Notes: generated by a model not told the origin, from the sequence alone. Counted from the stretch's first letter, positions 18,210-27,303 are shown. The stretch is 64,000 bases of DNA from CAYNEO01 sp964396245 (GCA_964396245.1 CAYNEO010000016.1:4023-68022), one strand, 5' to 3'. Numbers and translations are program-made.

Positions 18210-19064
18210 ATGAATGGTAACAAACTGAGCTTCGCGGCCATACTCGTCATCTGTTTCGCCATTATCGGCGCCGCGCTCGTGCTCATCTTCAGTCTTCTCG
18301 TGAACTACGGGGAATCGAATGAAATATCCGTGACAGCGCCCCGGCCGCAGCCCGGGACGCCTCAGGCCGCCCTCGTTTTTGCTCCTCCCCGTCCCGACGA
18401 GGCTCCGGACAATATCCGCGACGCTGTGATGCTGGGTTACAACATCCTTCTCAAGACCCAGGAATATGCTCCCGAGTATGTCGGCAACAAGCTGCAGTGC
18501 ACCAACTGTCATTTCGATGCCGGCCGTGCCCAAAAGACCCTGTCTCTTGTCGGAGTTGCCGTCAAGTATCCCAAGTATCGCACCCGGTCCCAGTACTCGA
18601 CGGATCTCGTCACGAGAACGAACGGATGTTTCCAGCGAAGCATGAACGGCAAGCCGGTTCCGGCCGCAAGCAAAGAGATGCAGGCTATCATGGCCTATTA
18701 CCACTGGATCTCGAAGGGATTGCCCATTTACGAAGAGGTCCCCTGGCTCGGACTCAAACACCTGGATACCGACTACAAAGGCGATGCAACCAAAGGAGCC
18801 ACGGTGTTCCAGAAGCAGTGCCAGCAGTGCCACGGAGTCAACGGTGAGGGCACACTTGTCGCACCTCCGTTATGGGGGCCGGGTTCGTTCAACGACGGCG
18901 CCGGCATGTCCAAACTCGAAAACTTCGCAGCCTTCGATCACGCCTTTATGCCCAAAAATAATCCCGACCTGACGGTCGAAGAATCAATGGATGTCGCGGC
19001 GTTCGTTACGTCGAAGCCCCGGCCGCACTTTTCCGAGAAAAAGGATCCACAAGATGTCTGGTAA
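18210..19064 (+). CDS. TsdA-like diheme cytochrome c (thiosulfate dehydrogenase family)
   Basis: This 284-residue protein has one N-terminal membrane segment (~8-33), then two c-type haem domains on the outside: C97-TN-CH101 and C204-QQ-CH208. Between them stands YPKYRTRS...NGCFQRSMNGKPVP, a stretch characteristic of TsdA enzymes. TsdA couples two thiosulfates into tetrathionate (or the reverse) with an unusual His/Cys-ligated haem. Cys140 in NGCFQRSMNG is a candidate ligand, and Met247 in HAFMPKN could serve haem 2. GGAGG lies before the start. The genes that follow encode electron-accepting cytochromes and other tetrathionate-pathway candidates. Direction of catalysis is not known. Confidence 0.8.
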   Translation: MNGNKLSFAAILVICFAIIGAALVLIFSLLVNYGESNEISVTAPRPQPGTPQAALVFAPPRPDEAPDNIRDAVMLGYNILLKTQEYAPEYVGNKLQCTNCHFDAGRAQKTLSLVGVAVKYPKYRTRSQYSTDLVTRTNGCFQRSMNGKPVPAASKEMQAIMAYYHWISKGLPIYEEVPWLGLKHLDTDYKGDATKGATVFQKQCQQCHGVNGEGTLVAPPLWGPGSFNDGAGMSKLENFAAFDHAFMPKNNPDLTVEESMDVAAFVTSKPRPHFSEKKDPQDVW

Positions 19065-19194
19065 GATGCGCGCACACATCAGCTCCGGGCTCGCCCTGAA
19101 GACAATGTCCCGTGGTGAGACCGCGGTGTGTTCCAATTGGGGATCCCTTACCGGCGACAACAGTCGCCGCACAAATGATAAGTGAGGACAGACT

Positions 19195-20562
19195 ATGGAA
19201 TTTCCGGTTTTTCAGGTCCCGTATCTCGGAAATGGCATGATGATCGCACTCGACGCGGTGTTGCACGTGTTCCTCAGCCACGGCGTGGCAATCGGTTTGG
19301 TCGCCATGATCGCGATTAGTGAATACATCGGCTGGAAGCGGTCGTCGGAACAATGGGAAAACTTCGCCAAACAACTGCTTAAACCGACCATTATCATAAT
19401 TACCGGCATCGGCGCCGTCACCGGCGTCGGAATCTGGTTCATTACCAGCGCCCTGGCATCCCGCGGCATCGGCAATATGCTCCGCGTGTTTTTCTGGCCG
19501 TGGTTCATTGAATGGACCGTATTCACTGCCGAGGTAATCGTCATTCTCATATACTATTTCCTTTGGGACAAATGGACAGGGGCGAAGAAGAAACGGCACA
19601 TTACCCTGGGCTTCTTCTATGTCCTGCTCGCTTCGATGTCGGCCTTTCTCATCACCGGCATTCTCGGGTTCATGCTGACCTCGGACGGATGGCCGTGGGA
19701 CGACAGTTTCTGGTCGGCCTTTTTCAATCCGTCCTTCCTGCCCCAGTTGTTCCTGAGGCTCAGTTTCGGTTTCGTACTGGGAGCGGTATTCGCCACCGTC
19801 TATCTCTTTTTCAGCAAACGCACTCGCGAATTCAGGACCCAGGCGCTCGGTTTGTTCGGCAGGGTAGCCCTTGTCGGCACGGTGGCGTGGGGACTCTGCA
19901 CGTGGTGGTACTTCGCTGTTGTTCCCTCTGCCTTCAAGACGCACGCCGTCTTTGCAGTCCTTACCTCGCACCTGTCTCAATACACGTGGTGGTTCTGGAT
20001 TGTCAACGCCTTTGCCGTCGTCATCATACTGCTGTTTGGCTTTACGGCAATAGGGAGGTCTGTCAGCGGCAGCCGATTGCTCGTGATCCCCGCCATGATT
20101 CTCGCGCTCGCGCTCGTCACCGAATACGAACGCGTCCGTGAGTTTATCCGGGGGCCGTACCTCATGCCCGGCTACATGTATGCCAGCCAGGTACTGGTAA
20201 AGGAAACGCCCTATCTCGAAGAACACGGACTGCTCCGAACCGCATACTGGTACAATACCATGCAGCCGGCGCCGAATGTCGACAGGGAAGGGGCCTATCT
20301 TTTCGGTCAGAATTGCGTTACCTGCCACACTATCGGTGGCCTGAACGATATCGGCGACCGCCTCAACGGGCGGTCACGGGACGGAATCTATGTGATTCTC
20401 GGCAACACCCACAGCATGGTTCCGTTCATGCCGCCTTTTGCCGGAACCGACCACGAACGCAAAATCCTCGCCGACTTCCTCTACCGCGTCTCAACCGGAG
20501 AACTGCAGATCGGTGCTCCGTCCCGCTACCTGTCCATAACGCCGGAGGGCAGCCATGAATGA
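19195..20562 (+). CDS. Cytochrome bd-superfamily subunit I with C-terminal haem c domain
   Basis: The 455-residue protein has about nine membrane helices resembling CydA. LHVFLSHGVAIG supplies a candidate haem-ligand His in the first helix. FIEWTVFTAEV has paired Glu residues placed like the CydA proton/haem Glu pair. After the last helix (~320) comes a soluble domain with C374-VT-CH378 and a downstream MVPFMPPF Met ligand, so electrons probably enter through c-type haem rather than from a quinol-binding Q loop. Such haem-c-bearing relatives exist in the bd oxygen reductase superfamily. The stop overlaps the next start by 8 bases, so the two subunits are translationally coupled. Confidence 0.78.
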   Translation: MEFPVFQVPYLGNGMMIALDAVLHVFLSHGVAIGLVAMIAISEYIGWKRSSEQWENFAKQLLKPTIIIITGIGAVTGVGIWFITSALASRGIGNMLRVFFWPWFIEWTVFTAEVIVILIYYFLWDKWTGAKKKRHITLGFFYVLLASMSAFLITGILGFMLTSDGWPWDDSFWSAFFNPSFLPQLFLRLSFGFVLGAVFATVYLFFSKRTREFRTQALGLFGRVALVGTVAWGLCTWWYFAVVPSAFKTHAVFAVLTSHLSQYTWWFWIVNAFAVVIILLFGFTAIGRSVSGSRLLVIPAMILALALVTEYERVREFIRGPYLMPGYMYASQVLVKETPYLEEHGLLRTAYWYNTMQPAPNVDREGAYLFGQNCVTCHTIGGLNDIGDRLNGRSRDGIYVILGNTHSMVPFMPPFAGTDHERKILADFLYRVSTGELQIGAPSRYLSITPEGSHE

Positions 20563-22153
20563 ATTAACGGACCTTTTGTTGAATAAACCCATTGGCGAAG
20601 TCGTACTCGACGGCCTTCTCTTTCTCGTTTTCGCGATACATCTCACCTTTGTGCTGACGATGATCGGTACCGCCATCCTCGGCTTCTACTTCTTCATCGA
20701 AACCTGGTGGGGCGGCAAGCTCAAAGAACGCCGATGGGACAAGGAAATCCTCCAGACCTTTCTGGCGCACAAGAGCCTCGCCGTGGTAATTGGCGTCGGG
20801 GCCCTCCTGCTCATCCAGGTGGGCTACACGATACCCTTTTTCACGAGCGTCAGCCTGTTCGCACCGTTCTGGATGTTGATTATCGGTCTGCTGATCGTCT
20901 CGTTCATCTTCTTCGATGCCCTCGCGCACCGGATATATACCCACCACTACCTGCATCTCACTGCCGGTGTCGTTGCGCTCGGGTGTCTGCTGATAGTGCC
21001 CGGCATCTTCGTGGCCGTGCTCGTGTCGTCGGAAAATTCCGGTCATTGGATGTCCATCATCAATAACGGATTTCGCTTGTCCGGCGCCCTGTCCACACAC
21101 TGGGTCTTCCGCTACCTTCACATAATCGGAGCCGCAGTAGTTCTTGGGGCAGTGTTCCATTACTTCTTCTCCACGCGGAGCAGCGATACGCAGGGGCGAA
21201 AGTCGACCCTGTTGAAATGGGTCGTGGGCGGACTGCTGTTCCAGGTAGCCGTTGGTGTCTTCCTCTATGGCTCCGTCCCCAACACAATCGATACGATAAC
21301 GAACATCTTCCTCTTGCTGGGCATTCTCGCCGCCCTGACGCTGCTCTGGTTCAGCTTCTTCAGGGTCAGCAAAGGGCGCACGCTCGGCACCGGATTGATA
21401 ATCGGCCTGTCCCTGTTGATACTCATTCCCATGCTTGTCGGCCGTCAGTTCATCCAGGATAAAGGCCTGAAGCCGCTGCACGCGCAGACGGTAGCGACAA
21501 AGGCCGAGTACAAGAACACGCTCGAGCCGTACGTCAAACCGGCCCTGGCGCGCTACCAGGAAAGCTTCGGCGTGGTATACAACAACGGCAGTACGATCTA
21601 TAACAACAGTTGCGCCTTCTGTCATGGCAGCGAGGGCAAGGGGAAAGGCAAGGATGCCGGAGATCTCACCATCCCGCCGGAAGAGCTGATCAACGTGCGC
21701 ACTACCCGCGACCACCTCTACAAGATTCTCGTCCACGGTGTCGACGGAACCGGCATGCCGTACTTCGCATACTTCGACAAGGGAAAGCTCGAAGACCTTA
21801 TGCGATATCTCAACGAGAACTTCGATATGCTCGGCGCACTCAGCCCGCTGCCGGTAACCGTTTCCGCCGAGGCTGACAAACGCGCCCACGAAGTATTCAA
21901 TCAAGTCTGTCACCACTGCCACGGACCCAAAGACAAAGTCGCCGAATTCTCGCTTGGCTTCAAGCCCGCACCGACTGACTTCGCCGTTTACAACCTCCAG
22001 CCCAAAAGGGCATTCGAGATAATCACTAACGGCTATCCGGGAACGATCATGGTCAATTACGGGATGCTACCCGAAGACGTTCGCTGGGGTCTGGTGAAAA
22101 TGGTCAATGATATGTTCAAGAAAAATGCCCAACCCAATACACAAGGAGGTTAA
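20555..22153 (+). CDS. Membrane cytochrome subunit with two haem c domains (bd-like partner)
   Basis: A 532-residue protein with about eight N-terminal membrane helices (to ~310), then two cytochrome c domains with C353-AF-CH357 and C452-HH-CH456. The first helices (AIHLTFVLTMIGTAILGFYFF) resemble a CydA/CydB-type partner rather than a standard CydB. With the 19195 gene, which it overlaps, it would form a heterodimer carrying three c haems plus b/d-type haems. Possible acceptors are O2 or another small oxidant. The likely donors are the TsdA-like cytochrome and the thiosulfate:quinone branch of this island. Confidence 0.75.
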   Translation: MNELTDLLLNKPIGEVVLDGLLFLVFAIHLTFVLTMIGTAILGFYFFIETWWGGKLKERRWDKEILQTFLAHKSLAVVIGVGALLLIQVGYTIPFFTSVSLFAPFWMLIIGLLIVSFIFFDALAHRIYTHHYLHLTAGVVALGCLLIVPGIFVAVLVSSENSGHWMSIINNGFRLSGALSTHWVFRYLHIIGAAVVLGAVFHYFFSTRSSDTQGRKSTLLKWVVGGLLFQVAVGVFLYGSVPNTIDTITNIFLLLGILAALTLLWFSFFRVSKGRTLGTGLIIGLSLLILIPMLVGRQFIQDKGLKPLHAQTVATKAEYKNTLEPYVKPALARYQESFGVVYNNGSTIYNNSCAFCHGSEGKGKGKDAGDLTIPPEELINVRTTRDHLYKILVHGVDGTGMPYFAYFDKGKLEDLMRYLNENFDMLGALSPLPVTVSAEADKRAHEVFNQVCHHCHGPKDKVAEFSLGFKPAPTDFAVYNLQPKRAFEIITNGYPGTIMVNYGMLPEDVRWGLVKMVNDMFKKNAQPNTQGG

Positions 22154-22156
22154 TCA

Positions 22157-23674
22157 ATGGATTGCCACACAAAACGTAAACTCATGTCGTTGACACTCGT
22201 TGTCCTCGCTGCGATGGCGCTCGCTGTTGTTGCCCCTGTCGTTCAGGCGCAAGGCGGGCCGCCGCCGGTGCCGGTCGACCCCAACGGCCCGTACGCCAGA
22301 TTCTACTATGCCGGAGCCGCCCCCGCTCAGGATATCGTGCAGTACTACCCGCATGAATTCACCCACGCCTACGCTAACGAGGCCCACAATGCCGCATTCC
22401 CGATCCCGGAAGACGCTCCCGAATGGATGCACAAGGGCGTACGATGGGTTTTCCCCGAGGCACGCGCCTGGCCGCTCAACGAAGAACAACCCTTCGATAT
22501 GAAAACATACGGCGAAGCACGAGGACTGACGACAATAACCCAGTACTACGGCAATGCCCTCGGCGTTTCTGTTGTCGATGGTATTGTGTACGCTGAAAGC
22601 GATGACTTCTTCTGCTATGCCATCAATGCCGAGACCGGCAAGCTGATCTGGCGCAACAGCCCGATCGGCAACAACCTGATGGGAACGCCGCTTGTCGTCG
22701 GCGATATGGTATATGTGACCGGCGGAAGCGTAGCATTCAACTTCCATAATGTCCAGCGCTACGCCGAAAACCCGGAATCCTCTATCCGCGGCGGCTCCGT
22801 CAACTATAACGGACCTTTCGCGTTGAATCGTCACACCGGTGAACTGGTCTGGTATTTCTCCACCGAAGGCGAGACCATGCCGACCCCGGCGTATGACGAC
22901 GGCAAGCTCTATATTACGACCGGTGCGGGTAAGGCATATGCTGTCGACGCCAAGACCGGCAAAGAGATCTGGAAAACGGAGCTTGGCGGCATGGCCAATA
23001 TGTCGTGCCCCGCGGTATACAAGGGCCGCGTCTATGTCTCGATGTCTGTCAAGCCGTTCCTGTATTGCCTTGACGGGAAGAGCGGGAATATCGTCTGGAA
23101 GGGCACCATCCCGGATGCCACCAACACGGGCATGGGCGACGTATCACCGGCCGTTGCCGATGGTATCGTCGTGATGGACGCTGTCACCAGCCCCAAGGAG
23201 GAAAACGGCAAGACCACCATGAATACCGTTATCCGAGCCTACAACGCCGACGACGGCAAGGTCCTCTGGACCGATTCGATGGGTCGCGGACCAAAACCGC
23301 CCGCCTTCAAGGGTGGTGTACCGATGATTCACGACGGTGTTGTCTATGTTGGAACGCCCGTGAACAGCATTATGCGTGCGTACGACCTCAAGACCGGGAA
23401 GGTCCTCTGGACGTGGCAGATACCGGCCGCAGGACCGGCGGGCGCCGGACGGGGGGCGCCGACTTATTATGAAGGCACGCTGTATGTTTCGACGGGTCCG
23501 GACGTATTTGCTCTCGATCCAAAGACCGGAAAGATGATCGGTCAAAAACACGTCGGCGGTCGCTTCGGCATCGTACAGCCGACTATAGTCGGCGGCACAA
23601 TCTACCTTGGTAATTCCTGGGATTGGGTCATAGCGTTACCGGTCAGCGATGTCAACCCGAATTATGGAAAGTAA
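22157..23674 (+). CDS. Exported PQQ-like beta-propeller protein, candidate tetrathionate hydrolase
   Basis: This 505-residue protein has a signal peptide ending near VVQAQ and seven or eight propeller blades with repeated DxKTGKxxW motifs (ALNRHTGELVWYF, AVDAKTGKEIWKT, AYDLKTGKVLWTW). These are the folds of PQQ alcohol dehydrogenases, BamB and tetrathionate hydrolase. No c-haem is fused, and a PQQ site cannot be judged by eye. Length, export and co-location with TsdA and DoxDA favour tetrathionate hydrolase, which makes thiosulfate, sulfur and sulfate from tetrathionate. Asp328 (GMGDVSPAV) falls near where I recall the catalytic Asp of the Acidithiobacillus enzyme. AAGGAGG precedes the start, 3 bases after the cytochrome gene. 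A PQQ dehydrogenase remains possible. Confidence 0.55.
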   Translation: MDCHTKRKLMSLTLVVLAAMALAVVAPVVQAQGGPPPVPVDPNGPYARFYYAGAAPAQDIVQYYPHEFTHAYANEAHNAAFPIPEDAPEWMHKGVRWVFPEARAWPLNEEQPFDMKTYGEARGLTTITQYYGNALGVSVVDGIVYAESDDFFCYAINAETGKLIWRNSPIGNNLMGTPLVVGDMVYVTGGSVAFNFHNVQRYAENPESSIRGGSVNYNGPFALNRHTGELVWYFSTEGETMPTPAYDDGKLYITTGAGKAYAVDAKTGKEIWKTELGGMANMSCPAVYKGRVYVSMSVKPFLYCLDGKSGNIVWKGTIPDATNTGMGDVSPAVADGIVVMDAVTSPKEENGKTTMNTVIRAYNADDGKVLWTDSMGRGPKPPAFKGGVPMIHDGVVYVGTPVNSIMRAYDLKTGKVLWTWQIPAAGPAGAGRGAPTYYEGTLYVSTGPDVFALDPKTGKMIGQKHVGGRFGIVQPTIVGGTIYLGNSWDWVIALPVSDVNPNYGK

Positions 23675-23697
23675 CGTGGCGTGATGTACACCTGTGT

Positions 23698-23718
23698 CGG
23701 AGCCTGTTTTTGGCTCCG
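23698..23718 (+). terminator. Hairpin between propeller and porin genes
   Basis: CGGAGCC, loop TGTTTTT, GGCTCCG: a perfect 7-bp stem with the T run in the loop and no T tract after it. It lies 24 bases after the propeller gene. It may be a weak terminator or an RNA-stabilising element between the two genes; 170 further bases before the porin hold nothing clear. Confidence 0.4.
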
Positions 23719-23890
23719 ATGCAGGCACACTCTCTTCATCGATATCCCACCGGACTATCTCCGGGTCTGCTCTCATCCGAACATCAAGCACCGACAGGGA
23801 ACGTGATCGCTCCGGTCGGCTCAAGCCGGTCCACCGAAGAGGACTATTTGTGACAGGTACGATGAATAGAAACGCCAGGAGGGATCAATT

Positions 23891-25174
23891 ATGTGCAAAA
23901 GGATTATTGTAATAGGCCTGCTCACCGCATGTGTGATCTTCGTGTCGCAACCCCCGGGTGAGGTACAGGCCGCCAATTGGTTTAGAATTCAGGGGACCGA
24001 ATCTCCCGACGCGAAAGCAGTCAAAGTCTGGGGCTTCGTGCAGCCGACCTACTATAACTCCGCCAGCGATGTCCCCCCTGAAGAAGACTTTCGGAAAAAC
24101 GACTTCGACATCCGGCGCGCCAGGCTCGGCGTCCGCGGGATCATTCCCGGAAGTAACAACAAAGTCAACTATTTCCTTCTGTCCGAGTTCGGTCGCAACG
24201 GGATTACCGAAGATCCCAATGGCGAGCAGACCAGTTTTGCGGTGCTCACCGACGCCAGCGCCATACTCAACTATATCCCGTACGCCCACATCCGGTTCGG
24301 ACAGTTCAAAATGCCCATCGGCAACGATGGCCTCCAGGCTATACAGCTGCACAGCTACATCGAATTCTCGGATGTCTATGCCCAGCTACTGCTCGAAAGA
24401 TACGGATACGACCGTTCTGTCGGCGCCTTTCGCGACATCGGCGCCGAGGTGTTCGGCTGGTATCGGTTCGGAATGAACCGCGAGTACGAGGCTGCCTACG
24501 CCGTCATGGTCGGCAATGGCAACGGCATCAATTCTCGTGACAATAACGATTACAAGCGGGTCACCGCCAAGGTGACACTCTCGCGTATCTTCGACAACAC
24601 CATGGGACCGTACCGGCAAAGTGTAGAATTCGGAGCATGGTATATGACCGGAAAACGTTCCGGCTTTGCCTTTGCACCCGGACCTTCCAACGGAGCGCCA
24701 ATCGAACAACAGGCCAAACGGGGCGGTATTGAGCTTGTCGCTGTCAAAGATCTCGGAAAGTCGGGCGACATAACGTTTATCGGTGAAAGCGTTTGGGCCA
24801 CCGGTTGGATCTTTGCGCCGCGGTTCTTTGCAGGAGCCGTACCGGCGAGTCTCAGGTCCTTTACCGAAAACACATCTGTCGACGGTCATGGTATTCCGCA
24901 CGCCGATCTCAGCGCCTTCGGCTTCTACCTCGATTTCGGATACCGTCCGCCGATTCTGGAAAAGAAAATCGAAGCAGATCTGAGATATTCATATTACAAT
25001 CCCGACTCCGGCGATGACCTCGCCACCAGTGTCGCCCAGGATACGTGGACCCTTGGCGCGCAGTACTTCTTCGACCGACACGCAAGACTGATCGTCAACT
25101 ACGAAATTCGCAACAATGACTGGAATACCGGAATCGGCAATCTGTTCATGGTACAGGTTACCGCCATCTTCTGA
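23891..25174 (+). CDS. Outer-membrane porin (OprO/OprP-like)
   Basis: A 427-residue protein with a signal peptide (cleavage near VQAANW), then alternating amphipathic strands rich in aromatic girdles, e.g. KVWGFVQPTYYN, FDIRRARLGVRG, IRFGQFKMPIG and DRSVGAFRDIGAEVFG. The RRARLGV, GQFKxPxG and R(D)xG elements are hallmarks of the phosphate-selective porin O/P family. It ends in VTAIF, a C-terminal aromatic typical of Bam-inserted barrels. GGAGG lies upstream of the start. In this context it probably carries anions such as thiosulfate, tetrathionate or sulfate across the outer membrane; that is inferred from position only. Confidence 0.82.
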   Translation: MCKRIIVIGLLTACVIFVSQPPGEVQAANWFRIQGTESPDAKAVKVWGFVQPTYYNSASDVPPEEDFRKNDFDIRRARLGVRGIIPGSNNKVNYFLLSEFGRNGITEDPNGEQTSFAVLTDASAILNYIPYAHIRFGQFKMPIGNDGLQAIQLHSYIEFSDVYAQLLLERYGYDRSVGAFRDIGAEVFGWYRFGMNREYEAAYAVMVGNGNGINSRDNNDYKRVTAKVTLSRIFDNTMGPYRQSVEFGAWYMTGKRSGFAFAPGPSNGAPIEQQAKRGGIELVAVKDLGKSGDITFIGESVWATGWIFAPRFFAGAVPASLRSFTENTSVDGHGIPHADLSAFGFYLDFGYRPPILEKKIEADLRYSYYNPDSGDDLATSVAQDTWTLGAQYFFDRHARLIVNYEIRNNDWNTGIGNLFMVQVTAIF

Positions 25175-25214
25175 TATGCTGGACACGGACAGACAAGATA
25201 GAAAGGAGTCTGAA

Positions 25215-26156
25215 ATGAAACGTCAAAACCTGAAACGAACAATGAGCGCAGTGTTGATTCTCGCTGTTGTCCTCATTCCATTCTACGCCCTCTATGCGAC
25301 CCAAATCTGGCCGCCGTGGATCACGCAGCCGGCCGGCGGGAAGCACTTCACCGTGGCGCAATATGACAACGTGCCGGACCTTCACGGCGAAATAGAAAAT
25401 CCCCAGCTCGTTGTCTTTTTCGCCGGTAACCAGTTCATGGTCATCGCCGACCTGGTTAAGGCCTTTCGCGAGCAGTATCCCGAATACAAACGCATCTACC
25501 TCGAAACTCTCCCGCCCGGCATTCTCGAGGACCAGATAGACCAGGGCGGGCTCGTGATGGGCAACCTCAAGATCACCGTGCAACCCGATATCTTCACCGG
25601 CGGCAAAGGACGCATAGCCAGTCTTCAGAAGGAGAAGGACTGGTTCGCCAACACCGTGGATTACGCCAGGAACCGGCTTGCTATTATGGTCTATAAGGGC
25701 AACCCCAAGAACATTAAGTCGCTGGCAGATTTCGCTCGCGACGATGTCAACGTATCGATGCCGAATCCCCAATGGGAAGGGATCGGTAAACACATTGTCC
25801 AGGCATACAAGAACGTTGGCGGAGAAAAGCTGGCCAACACCATTATGAAGACCAAGGTGGACAACGGCAGCACTTTCCTCACGCACATTCATCACCGCCA
25901 GACGCCGGTGAGGATTATGCTGAAAGAATCGGATGCCGGCGCGGTGTGGTACACCGAGGCCAACTTCCAGCAGATGATCAACAACCCGATCCAGATGATC
26001 GAGATCCCGGACAAAGACAACGAGCAGGTGACCTATACCGCCGGCAGTATGAAAACTGCCCCTCACCCCGAAGCGGCGAAGCGTTTCCTCGATTTTCTCA
26101 TGAGCGACAGGGGTCAGGCCGTCTACAAAAAATACGGCTTTATGCCGCCCAAATAA
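25215..26156 (+). CDS. Periplasmic solute-binding protein, ModA/PBP-like, orphan
   Basis: From ATG 25215 (AAAGGAG upstream) this is a 313-residue protein with an N-terminal membrane anchor or uncleaved signal (VLILAVVLIPFYALYATQIW). The body has type-2 periplasmic binding-protein features: LVVFFAGNQFMVIADLVKAF, a ligand-type hinge around MVYKGNPKNIKSLADFARDD and a C-terminal AAKRFLDFLMSDRGQAVYKKYGF motif typical of ModA/sulfate-type binders. No permease or ATPase lies nearby, so it may work as a sensor, a periplasmic chaperone of an oxyanion or a subunit of a membrane enzyme rather than in import. Confidence 0.75.
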   Translation: MKRQNLKRTMSAVLILAVVLIPFYALYATQIWPPWITQPAGGKHFTVAQYDNVPDLHGEIENPQLVVFFAGNQFMVIADLVKAFREQYPEYKRIYLETLPPGILEDQIDQGGLVMGNLKITVQPDIFTGGKGRIASLQKEKDWFANTVDYARNRLAIMVYKGNPKNIKSLADFARDDVNVSMPNPQWEGIGKHIVQAYKNVGGEKLANTIMKTKVDNGSTFLTHIHHRQTPVRIMLKESDAGAVWYTEANFQQMINNPIQMIEIPDKDNEQVTYTAGSMKTAPHPEAAKRFLDFLMSDRGQAVYKKYGFMPPK

Positions 26157-26180
26157 TAGCAGGAAAGGTCAGGTGAGATT

Positions 26181-27251
26181 ATGTCTCAGGCAAACGAAAC
26201 CGTTTCGGGAGACGACGTAAGTTCAGTCAGATACAACTGGCGTTTTATCGGCTTGATGGCCACACCGCTTCGGTGGGCCCTCGCCTGGATATTTTTCTCC
26301 GCCCTGTGGAGACGGGCGGTCCTCGTCCCCGACAAACTCGACCCGTCGTCACATGCCTACGTCGGCTTCAAGTTTAATCACTTCCTGCCGCATGCTTTGT
26401 GGATCAAAGGAATGATTGCGTTCCTGATTACACACGAGACTACTCTCTACGTGTTCCTGATCATTTTTACCATCATCGAGGCGTTGGTCGGCCTGTCGCT
26501 CGCTTTTGGCCTCTTCACACGTCTGGGCGGCATAGGGGCAACCTGTCTGGCGTGGGGTATCCTGATGGGCGCCGGTTGGTTGGGATCGACCTGCATCGAT
26601 GAATGGCAGATCGGCACGATGGGGATCGCGGGCGGACTATTGCTCTTTCTGTCCGGATCTGGACCCTGGTCGCTTGACAGCTGGTGGCAAAAGAAATGGC
26701 CGCATCTGGCTGAAAAAGGCTGGCTGCGTTTCTTCTCCTCCGGTCCACTCGGACATGGTCGGATGTCACGCGGAATCAAGAGCCTTGCTTTCATCCTGGC
26801 GCTTTTCGCCATCGGATGGTCGCTCTTTACGAACCAGGCTTTCCAGGGCGGTGTGTGGGGCAAACTGCACAATCCATCGAAAAAGCCGCATTTCGTCATT
26901 CCTGAAACCGAACTGGCGAATAACGGTCAAATGAAACTTACCCTTTACCGCACTAATGGCCCCGATAGCTACGGCGCCTTCATCGTACGCGTTGACGTCA
27001 CCGACCAATCCGGAAACGTCGTCGAAGCCTTCGATGCCAAAAACCTTTCGTCGGTCACGGGCTCTGACATTGAAAACCGGTACCTGGTCAAACTGCACCC
27101 GGGTCCCTATGGACTCGAAGCGCCGCTCGGCAGTTACGCGACCGTTCTGCTGAAGCCTGATAGCGCGCTCGCGCTCACGCCTGGCGAATACAGCGTGACG
27201 GTTCATGATGTCAGCGGAGAAAAATGGTCGGCGAAAACGAGGGTACCATGA
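26181..27251 (+). CDS. doxDA: Fused DoxD-DoxA thiosulfate:quinone oxidoreductase
   Basis: The 356-residue protein joins two parts. Residues ~20-175 form four helices of the DoxD/DoxX type (LRWALAWIFFSALWRRAVL, then GLFTRLGGIGATCLAWGILM). A further helix (~203-222) leads to a periplasmic beta-domain (~235-356) resembling the small TQO subunit DoxA, with FIVRVDVTDQSGNVV and SYATVLLKPDSALALTPGEY. In Acidianus these are two genes; fused forms occur in bacteria. The complex oxidises thiosulfate to tetrathionate and reduces quinone. The gene begins 24 bases after the binding-protein gene, with AGGTGAG upstream, inside the sulfur island. Confidence 0.83.
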   Translation: MSQANETVSGDDVSSVRYNWRFIGLMATPLRWALAWIFFSALWRRAVLVPDKLDPSSHAYVGFKFNHFLPHALWIKGMIAFLITHETTLYVFLIIFTIIEALVGLSLAFGLFTRLGGIGATCLAWGILMGAGWLGSTCIDEWQIGTMGIAGGLLLFLSGSGPWSLDSWWQKKWPHLAEKGWLRFFSSGPLGHGRMSRGIKSLAFILALFAIGWSLFTNQAFQGGVWGKLHNPSKKPHFVIPETELANNGQMKLTLYRTNGPDSYGAFIVRVDVTDQSGNVVEAFDAKNLSSVTGSDIENRYLVKLHPGPYGLEAPLGSYATVLLKPDSALALTPGEYSVTVHDVSGEKWSAKTRVP

Positions 27252-27303
27252 CTCTTTTCTGAAACGTAGCTTTGAGAGGAACCTTGACAGGAGACAACAA
27301 CAT

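Noticed and set aside
18991..19185. Small plus-strand frame between the TsdA-like and bd-like genes
   Set aside because: Its first part lies inside the TsdA-like gene in another frame, it lacks a ribosome site, and its residues show no conserved pattern.
19006..20328. 440-codon minus-strand frame opposite the bd-like subunit
   Set aside because: Antisense shadow with no known domain; the bd-like gene is supported by helices, CxxCH and operon overlap.
20564..21922. 452-codon minus-strand frame opposite the membrane cytochrome gene
   Set aside because: Rich in Glu/Gln/His without domains; the plus-strand cytochrome is coupled to its neighbours and has haem motifs.
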